From: Dictyoglomaceae bacterium
GTDB lineage: Bacteria > Dictyoglomota > Dictyoglomia > Dictyoglomales > Dictyoglomaceae
Reading direction: 5' to 3'
NCBI GenBank assembly: GCA_028276205.1
Contig: JAPYWU010000007.1
Location: 1 to 20,597 of the forward strand
DNA length: 20,597 nt
Shown here piece by piece: positions 8,154 through 14,849 of the stretch (the first letter of the stretch is position 1; the number at the start of each line of letters is the position of its first letter). A model generated the notes under the pieces. The model did not search any database. It was given only the letters and a program-made list of their open reading frames with translations, and was not told where the DNA came from. A program made the position numbers and the translations under genes.

Positions 8154-8178
8154 CAAAGTCCGCTTTTTCTGGTAAATT
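8150..8178 (+). promoter_or_regulatory. Strong sigma-70 type promoter of the aromatic amino acid operon
   Basis: TTGACA (8150-8155), a 17-base spacer and TAAATT (8173-8178). The -35 box overlaps the stop codon of the ATPase gene (8151-8153). A start near 8185 would give a leader of about 54 bases to aroE. An imperfect dyad GGTAAATTATCC (8171-8182) surrounds the -10 box and could be an operator, but it is short. I see no attenuator hairpin in the leader. Confidence 0.75.
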
Positions 8179-8238
8179 ATCCTTTAACAAAAAATCTCAA
8201 AGGGGAGAAATAAAGGAAAGAGGGGTGAATTATTTTCT

Positions 8239-9078
8239 TTGATTTCTTCATCGACAAAGTTATTAGGGCTTATTGGATACCCTTTAGGGCATTCCATATC
8301 TTTTTATATACACAATGTCTCTTTTCAGACATCAAGTATTGATGCTATTTACTTAAATATTCCCATTTTACCCGAAAATTTTAACCAAGCGTTTTTAGGA
8401 TTAAAGTATTTACCTATTTGGGGACTTAATGTAACTGTGCCCTTTAAAGAGAAAGTTATAGAATTTTTAGATGATCTTTCACCTACAGCAAAAATGCTTA
8501 AGGCAGTGAATACTATCTATAAAGATGAGAAAAACCGTTGGTTGGGTGATAATACAGATTTACCAGGTTTTTTATATACATTAAAGGAATTAAATCTTCC
8601 ACAGGATGTGATTTATTTAGTATTAGGAGCTGGGGGAGCATGTAGAGCGGTTTTATACGCATTAATTGAATATGGAGTAAGGGAGATCTTTTTAACAAAT
8701 AGAACCTATGAAAGGGCAGTAAGATTAGCAGAAGAGATATGGAGTAATAAAGGTATTAATATTAAACTATTACCTTGGGACGAGAAGGAAAAAATTAAAG
8801 ATAAATTTATACTGATAAATACCACATCATTAGGACTTGATGGAAAGAGTAATCCTTGGGATTCATCTTTAGATAAGGCTGTTTTTGTTTATGATCTAAT
8901 ATATAACCCACCATTGACACCTCTTTTGATAATGGCAAAAGAAAATAATATTCCTTATAAAAATGGTCTTGATATGCTCATATATCAGGCAGCATTTTCT
9001 TGGGAGAGATGGTTTGGTTTTATGGGACCTGTGGAGGTTATGAAAAAGGAGGCAGAAAAAATAATATGCGTTTCTTAA
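8239..9078 (+). CDS. aroE: Shikimate dehydrogenase (NADP+)
   Basis: AroE reduces 3-dehydroshikimate to shikimate with NADPH. The 279-residue protein has the substrate-binding GYPLGHSIS (13-21), NVTVPFKE with the catalytic lysine K70, NT at 91-92, and NTD at 105-107. The nucleotide domain has GAGGACRA (130-137), NRT, and INTTSLGL. The tail NGLDMLIYQAAFSWERWFG is typical. The start is TTG at 8239, ten bases after AGGGGTGA (8221-8228); no ATG is available upstream in frame. It is the first gene of the aro operon and overlaps aroC by 13 bases. Whether it is strictly AroE or accepts quinate too cannot be read here, but the shikimate operon context favours AroE. Confidence 0.95.
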   Translation: MISSSTKLLGLIGYPLGHSISFYIHNVSFQTSSIDAIYLNIPILPENFNQAFLGLKYLPIWGLNVTVPFKEKVIEFLDDLSPTAKMLKAVNTIYKDEKNRWLGDNTDLPGFLYTLKELNLPQDVIYLVLGAGGACRAVLYALIEYGVREIFLTNRTYERAVRLAEEIWSNKGINIKLLPWDEKEKIKDKFILINTTSLGLDGKSNPWDSSLDKAVFVYDLIYNPPLTPLLIMAKENNIPYKNGLDMLIYQAAFSWERWFGFMGPVEVMKKEAEKIICVS

Positions 9079-10232
9079 CAGCTGGTGAGTCTCACGGAAA
9101 GGGTCTATTAGTAATAATAGAAGGGGTTCCTGCAGGTTTTAAGATAAATAAAGAAGATATAGATAAGGAACTTCAAAGAAGGCAAAGAGGATATGGTAGA
9201 GGAAAGAGAATGGAAATTGAAAAAGATATGGTAGAAATTATTTCAGGAATAAGAGGTGGATATACCTTAGGATCACCTATAGGATTTTTAATAAAGAATA
9301 GAGATTGGGAAAATTGGAAAAATGTTATGGATCCTGAAGAAATTTACGATTATATTCCTGTAACAAAACCAAGGGCGGGGCATGCTGATTTTGCTGGAGT
9401 TATTAAGTATCATTTTGATGATATAAGGAATATCCTGGAAAGGGCAAGTGCAAGGGAGACATCTGCAAGGGTTGCAGTAGGAGCTGTTGCTAAATGTATA
9501 TTGAGAGAATTTGATATAGATATAATAAGTTTTGTTGAAGGGATAGGTAATATTGAGGGTAGATTTGATATTAACAACTTTTCTTGGGATGATATTAAAA
9601 ATAAAGTAGAAAACTCAGATCTAAGAATGATTGACAAAGAATTAGAAGAGCAGGCAAAGAAATTAATAGATGAAGCAAAGGAATCAGGAGATACTCTTGG
9701 TGGAAGATTTATTTTACTTGCCAAAAATGTTCCTATTGGGATAGGAAGTCATGTTCATTGGGATAGAAGACTTGATGCATTACTGGCATATGCAATTATG
9801 AGTATTCCCTCAGTAAAGGGAGTAGAGATTGGGGAAGCTTTTTTATCAAGTAGAGAAAAGGGTTCAAGGGTTCATGATGAATTTATTAATGAGGGTATAA
9901 AATTCAGAAAAACAAATTATGCAGGAGGAGTAGAAGGTGGTATATCGAACGGAGAAATAATAATGATTAGAGCTGCAGTAAAACCAATACCAACATTGAG
10001 AAAACCATTAAAAACCTTTGACATAAAAGAAAAGAAGATTTCTGAAGGATATTATGAAAGAAGTGATGTTTGTGTGGTTTCATCCGCTGGAATTGTAGGT
10101 GAAGCAATGATGGCTTGGATAATTGCAGACGAGTTTCTCAAGAAATTTTCTGGAGATCATATAGATGAGATTAAATTGTCTTATGAGAATTATATAAATT
10201 ATGTACATAAGAGGTTGGGATGGAAGAGTTAA
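9066..10232 (+). CDS. aroC: Chorismate synthase
   Basis: AroC removes phosphate from 5-enolpyruvylshikimate 3-phosphate to give chorismate, using reduced FMN. The 388-residue protein opens with MRFLTAGESHG and contains RRQRGYGRGKRM, SGIRGGYTLGSPIG, AGHADFAGVIKY, RASARETSARVAVGA, GGVEGGISNGE and RSDVCVVSSAGIVGE, covering the conserved FMN and substrate regions. The frame is open 22 codons further upstream to TTG 9000, but the ATG at 9066 gives the canonical N-terminus and has SD AAGGAGG (9046-9052), 13 bases away. It overlaps aroE by 13 bases and aroB by 13 bases, so coupled translation is likely. Confidence 0.97.
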   Translation: MRFLTAGESHGKGLLVIIEGVPAGFKINKEDIDKELQRRQRGYGRGKRMEIEKDMVEIISGIRGGYTLGSPIGFLIKNRDWENWKNVMDPEEIYDYIPVTKPRAGHADFAGVIKYHFDDIRNILERASARETSARVAVGAVAKCILREFDIDIISFVEGIGNIEGRFDINNFSWDDIKNKVENSDLRMIDKELEEQAKKLIDEAKESGDTLGGRFILLAKNVPIGIGSHVHWDRRLDALLAYAIMSIPSVKGVEIGEAFLSSREKGSRVHDEFINEGIKFRKTNYAGGVEGGISNGEIIMIRAAVKPIPTLRKPLKTFDIKEKKISEGYYERSDVCVVSSAGIVGEAMMAWIIADEFLKKFSGDHIDEIKLSYENYINYVHKRLGWKS

Positions 10233-11293
10233 AGATTTATTTACCTGATAAAAGAGAATATCCTATATATATTGGTGATAATATATTAAAGGAAAAAATT
10301 AATGAATTAATTTTGCCATATTCCTCTTCTTTTGTTATAACTCATAATTTTTTAATTGATTATTTCAGGGATGATTTCATAAATATAAAGTATGATTCAT
10401 TTATATTTGTTCCTGAAGGAGAAAAAAGTAAATCCTTTAAAGAAGTTATTAGAATTGTCAGAAATATAACTAATTTAGGTGCTGATAGAAAAAGTGTTTT
10501 ATTAGCTTTTGGTGGAGGAGTTATTGGAGACTTAACGGGATTTTTGGCTTCCATTTATATGAGAGGAATTGATTATATACAGATACCTACCACCTTACTT
10601 GCACAAGTAGATAGCTCAATAGGAGGAAAGACAGGAATAAATATACCAGAGGGAAAAAACTTAGTAGGCACCTTTTATCATCCAAAAGCTGTTATTATTG
10701 ATGTTAAGACTCTGGAGACTCTTCCTCAAAGGGAATATATAAGTGGTATAGCAGAGATCGTTAAATATGGAGTAATTATGGATTATGAGCTTTTTGAATA
10801 TTTGGAGAAAAATTATTTGGATATTAAGAATCGAAATAAAGAAAAATTGATATTTATTATAAGGAGAAGTCTTGAATGTAAAAAATATGTGGTTGAAAAA
10901 GATGAAAAGGAATCATCTTTAAGAATGATCTTAAATTTTGGACATACCTTTGGTCATGCCATAGAGGCAAAAAGTAGATATAAAAAGTATTTGCATGGAG
11001 AAGCAGTAGCTATTGGCATGATATTAGCTACTCAATTGGCATATAAACTGAAAATGTGTGATCTCTCAGTGTATGAAAGATTAAAAAAACTTTTATTAAA
11101 TTTTGGATTTTCTGTGAATAATCCCTATAAATTGGAAGAACTTATTCCATTTATACAGCGAGATAAGAAAGCCTACAAAGGAAAGTTAAGATTTATATTA
11201 CCAGAAAAGATTGGAGAGGTAAAAATTGTAGATTATTTGAAAGAAGAAGATATTATAAGGGTTATGAAAGAGGGTGATATTTATGGAATCTGA
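10220..11293 (+). CDS. aroB: 3-Dehydroquinate synthase
   Basis: AroB converts DAHP to 3-dehydroquinate using NAD+ and a divalent metal. The 357-residue protein has the NAD-binding GGGVIGDLTGF (98-108), PTTLLAQVDSSIGGKTG (123-139), and the metal ligands E179 (GIAEIVKYG), the histidines of GHTFGHAIE, and the histidine of LHGEAVAIGM. The length is normal, and there is no shikimate kinase fusion of the kind known from Thermotoga. The ATG at 10220 has GAGG at 10211-10214 and lies within the end of aroC. Its last four codons overlap a small Phe-rich frame that leads into aroF. Confidence 0.96.
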   Translation: MEELKIYLPDKREYPIYIGDNILKEKINELILPYSSSFVITHNFLIDYFRDDFINIKYDSFIFVPEGEKSKSFKEVIRIVRNITNLGADRKSVLLAFGGGVIGDLTGFLASIYMRGIDYIQIPTTLLAQVDSSIGGKTGINIPEGKNLVGTFYHPKAVIIDVKTLETLPQREYISGIAEIVKYGVIMDYELFEYLEKNYLDIKNRNKEKLIFIIRRSLECKKYVVEKDEKESSLRMILNFGHTFGHAIEAKSRYKKYLHGEAVAIGMILATQLAYKLKMCDLSVYERLKKLLLNFGFSVNNPYKLEELIPFIQRDKKAYKGKLRFILPEKIGEVKIVDYLKEEDIIRVMKEGDIYGI

Positions 11294-11366
11294 GTTTTAT
11301 GAGTTTAAGAACTTATCTTTTTTATTCAATTCTAATCTTTTTAAGGGAGGAAAGGAAAGAAAATGA
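11283..11366 (+). CDS. Candidate 27-residue Phe-rich leader peptide between aroB and aroF
   Basis: This frame is too short for usual gene calling, and I do not recognise the peptide. The ATG at 11283 has an SD-like GAGGGTGA (11270-11277) five bases upstream, inside the end of aroB. The 27-codon frame has Phe at positions 5, 8, 13, 15 and 20 and Tyr at 6 (it begins MESEFYEF and ends KGGKERK). Its TGA (11364-11366) overlaps the aroF start as ATGA. It spans the only sizeable spacer of the operon and covers the aroF SD (GGGAGG, 11345-11350). This layout fits a translational leader that senses Phe/Tyr-tRNA charging, or simply a coupling peptide. A+T-rich spacers also yield Phe codons by chance, so it may be non-coding. 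Confidence 0.45.
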   Translation: MESEFYEFKNLSFLFNSNLFKGGKERK

Positions 11367-12391
11367 TAATTGTATTAAAAGCGGGAGCTTCTGATGAAGA
11401 TATCCAAAGAGTTGTTGAAAAATTAAAAGAATTTAATTATGGTGCTCACATTTCAAGGGGTGAAAATAGAGTTGTTATTGGTGCTATAGGGGAGAAGAGA
11501 ATGGAAGAGAAAATTTTGATAATGGAACAGATAAGTTCATTACCTTTTGTTGAGCAGGTAATCCCTATATTATCTCCATATAAATTAGTAACAAAGGAAT
11601 TTAATCCTTCAGGAACCAAAATTAGAATATCTCCTGATGTGGAAATAGGAAATGATCAAATAGTAGTTATGGCAGGTCCATGTGCTGTGGAAAGTAAAGA
11701 GCAACTATTTGAGATAGCAGAATTTGTAAAAGAAGTAGGGGCTAAGGTTTTAAGAGGAGGCGCTTTTAAACCTCGCACATCTCCTTATAGTTTCCAAGGG
11801 CTTGGAATAGAGGGATTAAAATTACTTTATGAAGCTAAGCAAAAATATGGATTACCAGTTATCACAGAAGTAATGGATCCAAGAGATTTAGAAATAGTAG
11901 CAGAGTATGCAGATATAATTCAGATAGGTGCCAGAAATATGCAGAATTTTACTTTACTTAAAGAAGTAGGTAAATTAAGAAAACCTGTTCTTTTAAAAAG
12001 AGGTATTTCTGCTACTTTAGAAGAATTTCTCTTTGCAGCTGAATATATAATGGTAGGTGGAAATTCAGAAGTTATCTTATGTGAGAGAGGAATTAGAACC
12101 TTTTCAGATTACTCAAGAAATACTTTAGATTTAACTATTGTGCCAGCTTTGAAGCATAAGACTCATCTTCCTGTATTTGTAGATCCAAGCCATGGAACAG
12201 GTAATTTTAGATATGTTCCAAGTATGGCGAAAGCAGCTATAGCTGCAGGAGCTGACGGATTAATAATTGAAGTCCATCCCCATCCAGAAAAGGCTCTTTC
12301 AGATGGCCCTCAATCATTAACATTTTCTGATTTCAGAAGACTTATGAATGAATTAAAAAGTATAGCAGATGCTATTGGCAGAAGATTATGA
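11363..12391 (+). CDS. aroF: 3-Deoxy-7-phosphoheptulonate (DAHP) synthase, type I-beta with regulatory domain
   Basis: This is the first committed step of the shikimate pathway: PEP + erythrose 4-phosphate to DAHP. The 342-residue protein has an N-terminal ferredoxin-like/ACT-like domain (about 1-72, beginning MIIVLKAGASDEDI), which in the Thermotoga maritima enzyme binds Tyr or Phe for feedback inhibition. The catalytic barrel has KPRTSPYSFQGLG (136-148) and the four metal ligands C107 (GPCAVE), H277 (DPSHGTG), E303 (EVHP) and D314 (LSDGPQ). The ATG at 11363 is 12 bases after GGGAGG. The start overlaps the stop of a small Phe-rich frame, and the end overlaps tyrA as ATGA. Feedback control by aromatic amino acids is inferred from the domain. 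Confidence 0.96.
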   Translation: MIIVLKAGASDEDIQRVVEKLKEFNYGAHISRGENRVVIGAIGEKRMEEKILIMEQISSLPFVEQVIPILSPYKLVTKEFNPSGTKIRISPDVEIGNDQIVVMAGPCAVESKEQLFEIAEFVKEVGAKVLRGGAFKPRTSPYSFQGLGIEGLKLLYEAKQKYGLPVITEVMDPRDLEIVAEYADIIQIGARNMQNFTLLKEVGKLRKPVLLKRGISATLEEFLFAAEYIMVGGNSEVILCERGIRTFSDYSRNTLDLTIVPALKHKTHLPVFVDPSHGTGNFRYVPSMAKAAIAAGADGLIIEVHPHPEKALSDGPQSLTFSDFRRLMNELKSIADAIGRRL

Positions 12392-13230
12392 AAATAGGAA
12401 TAATAGGATTAGGATTAATTGGTACATCTATAGCAATGGCAATTAAAAAAAAGGATAGAGATATAGAAATATGGGGAATTGATAAAGATATTGATACTAT
12501 TAATTTTCTAAGAGATAAAGACATTTTTAGCTATATTTCTATTGATATACATGAGATTGAAAGAGAAATAGAAGACACAGATATAATATTTATATCAGTA
12601 TATCCTTCTGGGGTTAAGGATGTGCTTTTAAATCTTAAAAACTATATAACAGAAAGAAATATTATAAGTGATACCAGTAGTACTAAAGGTAAAATTATGA
12701 CTTATGTAACTAACGATAAATTATTATGTAAAGTTTTTATAGGCGGACACCCCTTAGCAGGAAGAGAGGTTTCTGGAGCATATGGAGCTATACCTGATTT
12801 ATTCAAAGGTAAGATTTATTTTCTTTCCCCTGCTAAGGGGGTAGAAAAAGATAAAATAGATACTTTGATGAGTTTTATTGAAAATATAGGAGCTTTACCA
12901 ATTTTGATAGATCCATATGAACATGATAGGATTCTTGCATACTCAAGTCATTTACCACAGATTGTTGCTTATTTGTTAGCTTATACATCAATAAAAGATT
13001 CGCCTAATTTTTTTGGAACAGGTTTTAAGGATACAACAAGAATAGCAAAAAGTGATACTAAACTTTGGATGGATATTATAAAGGAAAATTATGACGAAAT
13101 ATTGAATGTAGTTTATGAGTTTAAAAATAATATAGATCTTTTTAGTAGCTATTTAAAGGATAAAAATTTCGATAAAATAGAAGAAATATTTAAAACAGCT
13201 AGGGAAAAAAGAATGAAAATTGAGGGGTAA
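12388..13230 (+). CDS. tyrA: Prephenate dehydrogenase (TyrA family)
   Basis: TyrA oxidatively decarboxylates prephenate to 4-hydroxyphenylpyruvate (or arogenate to tyrosine). The 280-residue protein has a Rossmann loop GLGLIG (7-12), DTSSTKG (95-101), GGHPLAGREVSG (119-130) with H121, and SSHLPQIVAYLLA with H188, the positions expected for the substrate-binding and catalytic histidines. It ends without a C-terminal ACT domain and has no fused chorismate mutase, so direct tyrosine control through an ACT domain is unlikely. The start overlaps aroF (ATGA at 12388-12391), and no good SD precedes it, so translation probably depends on coupling to aroF. Substrate preference (prephenate or arogenate) and cofactor are not settled by what I can see. 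Confidence 0.94.
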   Translation: MKIGIIGLGLIGTSIAMAIKKKDRDIEIWGIDKDIDTINFLRDKDIFSYISIDIHEIEREIEDTDIIFISVYPSGVKDVLLNLKNYITERNIISDTSSTKGKIMTYVTNDKLLCKVFIGGHPLAGREVSGAYGAIPDLFKGKIYFLSPAKGVEKDKIDTLMSFIENIGALPILIDPYEHDRILAYSSHLPQIVAYLLAYTSIKDSPNFFGTGFKDTTRIAKSDTKLWMDIIKENYDEILNVVYEFKNNIDLFSSYLKDKNFDKIEEIFKTAREKRMKIEG

Positions 13231-13233
13231 AAT

Positions 13234-14541
13234 ATGAAGAAAATAGTTATAAAGAAGAGTCTCTCTTTAAGAGGAGAAGTTTTAGTACCAGGTGATAAAT
13301 CTATCTCCCATAGAGCTTTAATTTTTTCTGCCCTATCTGAGGGAGAAGCTAAAATAGAGAATTTTTTATTTTCTCAAGATTGTCTTTCTACAATGAATTG
13401 TTTAAAAAACTTAGGTGTAAACATAGAGATTCTTGAGAAAGTAGTAAAAGTAAAAGGAGTAGGAATTAGAGGTCTTAAAGAGCCTGAGGATGTTTTAGAT
13501 GCAGGCAATTCTGGAACTACAATAAGGCTTCTTACTGGGCTTTTAAGTGGTATACCAAATATGTTTACAGTTATAACAGGGGATTCATCTCTGAGAAGGA
13601 GACCCATGAGAAGAGTTATTGATCCATTGATGAATATGGGGGCAATGATCTGGGGAAGAAATGATAACAACAATCCTCCTTTAGCTATAAGAGGTAATCA
13701 ACTTAAAGGTTTCAAGCATATATTAAAAGTAGCAAGTGCTCAGGTTAAGTCAGCGCTTCTTATAGCTGGTTTATTGGCTGAAGGTGAGACATGGGTTACT
13801 GAACCTGCATTATCAAGAGATCATACAGAAAGAATGTTTGAGTATTTAGGATTACCGTTGGAAAGGGAGGGCTTAACATTAAAGACTCACAAAATAGAAG
13901 GGTATAAAGCAAAGGATTTTTATATTCCAGGAGATATATCTTCTGCTGCATTTCTGATTGGTGCAGGGCTAATTTCTGAAGGATCAAGTGTGGTTATTAA
14001 AAATGTAGGTTTAAATCCAACACGAGTAGGTATGTTGGAGATATTAAAAAAATCAGGTGCAAAAATTGAAATATTAAAGGAATGGGAAGCAGGAAAAGAA
14101 CCTATAGGTGATATCAAAGTAGAATTTTCAGAATTAGAACCAATAGAAGTTATGGGAGACATTGTACCAAGTCTCATAGATGAGGTTCCAATTTTAGCTA
14201 TTATTGCAACACAGGCAAAAGGAAAAAGTGTTTTTAAAGATGTGGAAGAACTGAAGGTGAAAGAATCTGATAGAATAAAAGCCATAGTCAATGGAATAAA
14301 TAAAATGGGTGGTAAGGCAGAAGAAATTGATGGAGGATTTGTAGTATATGGTCCCTCTAAACTTATAGGATCCGAGATAGATACTTTTAGTGATCATAGA
14401 ATTGCCATGTCATTTGCTATTGCAGGTTTAGTGGCAGAAGGAGAAACAATAGTAGAAAGTGAAAGTATTAGTATATCTTTTCCTAACTTTGTTGAAGTTA
14501 TTTTTCAGTTAGGAGGTAATATTATTGAGTTATCGGCCTAA
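13234..14541 (+). CDS. aroA: 3-Phosphoshikimate 1-carboxyvinyltransferase (EPSP synthase)
   Basis: AroA joins PEP to shikimate 3-phosphate, giving EPSP. The 435-residue protein has VPGDKSISHRALIFSAL with K22, the PEP-binding LDAGNSGTTIRLL (89-100), GDSSLRRRPM (117-125), SAQVKSALLIAGLL, RDHTERM, GDISSAAFLIGA, VKESDRIKAI and DHRIAMSFAIAGL, the complete set of family motifs. The ATG at 13234 has SD GAGGGG (13222-13227) overlapping the end of tyrA. Its final codons overlap the start of the small TrpR-like gene by 17 bases. The order of genes in the operon does not follow the pathway. Confidence 0.97.
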   Translation: MKKIVIKKSLSLRGEVLVPGDKSISHRALIFSALSEGEAKIENFLFSQDCLSTMNCLKNLGVNIEILEKVVKVKGVGIRGLKEPEDVLDAGNSGTTIRLLTGLLSGIPNMFTVITGDSSLRRRPMRRVIDPLMNMGAMIWGRNDNNNPPLAIRGNQLKGFKHILKVASAQVKSALLIAGLLAEGETWVTEPALSRDHTERMFEYLGLPLEREGLTLKTHKIEGYKAKDFYIPGDISSAAFLIGAGLISEGSSVVIKNVGLNPTRVGMLEILKKSGAKIEILKEWEAGKEPIGDIKVEFSELEPIEVMGDIVPSLIDEVPILAIIATQAKGKSVFKDVEELKVKESDRIKAIVNGINKMGGKAEEIDGGFVVYGPSKLIGSEIDTFSDHRIAMSFAIAGLVAEGETIVESESISISFPNFVEVIFQLGGNIIELSA

Positions 14542-14827
14542 ATGGGTAGATGATGATGTAGATTTTTTAGTAAAGGCGATTCTTTCTTTAAAAAATGAAG
14601 AAGAAGTATTAAGATTTCTTGAAGATATATGTACTATAAACGAAATCGAAGAGCTGTCTCAGAGGCTTAAAGTCGCAAAAATGCTTTATGAAGGAAAATC
14701 TTATGAGGAAATTGAAAAAGAAACAGGAGCAAGTTCTGCCACTATTAGTAGAGTGAAAAAATTTCTGTATTATGGAGCAGATGGATATAAAACTGTATTA
14801 GATAGATTAATAAAAAAAGAAGGGTAG
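14525..14827 (+). CDS. TrpR-like DNA-binding protein of the YerC/YecD family
   Basis: This 100-residue helical protein has a helix-turn-helix at about residues 58-81 (GKSYEEIEKETGASSATISR then VKKFLYYG). The preceding LEDICTINEIEELSQRLKVA matches the TrpR superfamily layout. The start is TTG at 14525 with an excellent SD AGGAGGT (14511-14517) seven bases upstream, inside the end of aroA (17-base overlap). It is therefore made in step with AroA as the last product of the aro operon. In E. coli the related TrpR represses trp and aro genes when bound to tryptophan; YerC/YecD proteins themselves are little characterised. A role as aromatic-pathway repressor is a reasonable inference from position, not shown. 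The stop lies within the terminator stem. Confidence 0.88.
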   Translation: MSYRPKWVDDDVDFLVKAILSLKNEEEVLRFLEDICTINEIEELSQRLKVAKMLYEGKSYEEIEKETGASSATISRVKKFLYYGADGYKTVLDRLIKKEG

Positions 14828-14849
14828 GACTTAAATCCTACCCTTCTTT
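14816..14849. terminator. Bidirectional terminator with both stop codons in its arms
   Basis: Perfect 14-bp stem: AAAGAAGGGTAGGA (14816-14829), loop CTTAAA, TCCTACCCTTCTTT (14836-14849). On the - strand the stem runs directly into a run of seven T, a strong signal for ending the Opp operon. On the + strand the tail is weaker (CTTCTTTGT). The TAG in the left arm ends the YerC-like gene; the mirror TAG in the right arm ends the - strand ATPase gene. Confidence 0.88.

Noticed and set aside
8225..8242. Five-codon frame GTG to TGA just before aroE, including Tyr and Phe codons
   Set aside because: Its GTG is part of the aroE SD; too short to call a leader peptide.
9000..9065. N-terminal extension of chorismate synthase from TTG
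   Set aside because: The ATG at 9066 gives the canonical N-terminus and has a strong SD; the extension is aroE sequence in another frame.
11294..11362. Attenuator or terminator in the aroB-aroF spacer
   Set aside because: Only very weak pairings such as TAAG-AA-CTTA are visible; no GC-rich stem followed by a U-run.
12827..12840. CCCCT-GCTA-AGGGG hairpin inside tyrA
   Set aside because: Short stem in the middle of a coding region, no U-run; likely chance.
13374..14397. Several open frames on the strand opposite aroA (for example 13920-14291)
   Set aside because: No SD, low-complexity Ser/Phe/Leu-rich products typical of the antisense of A+T-rich genes, fully inside a firm gene.
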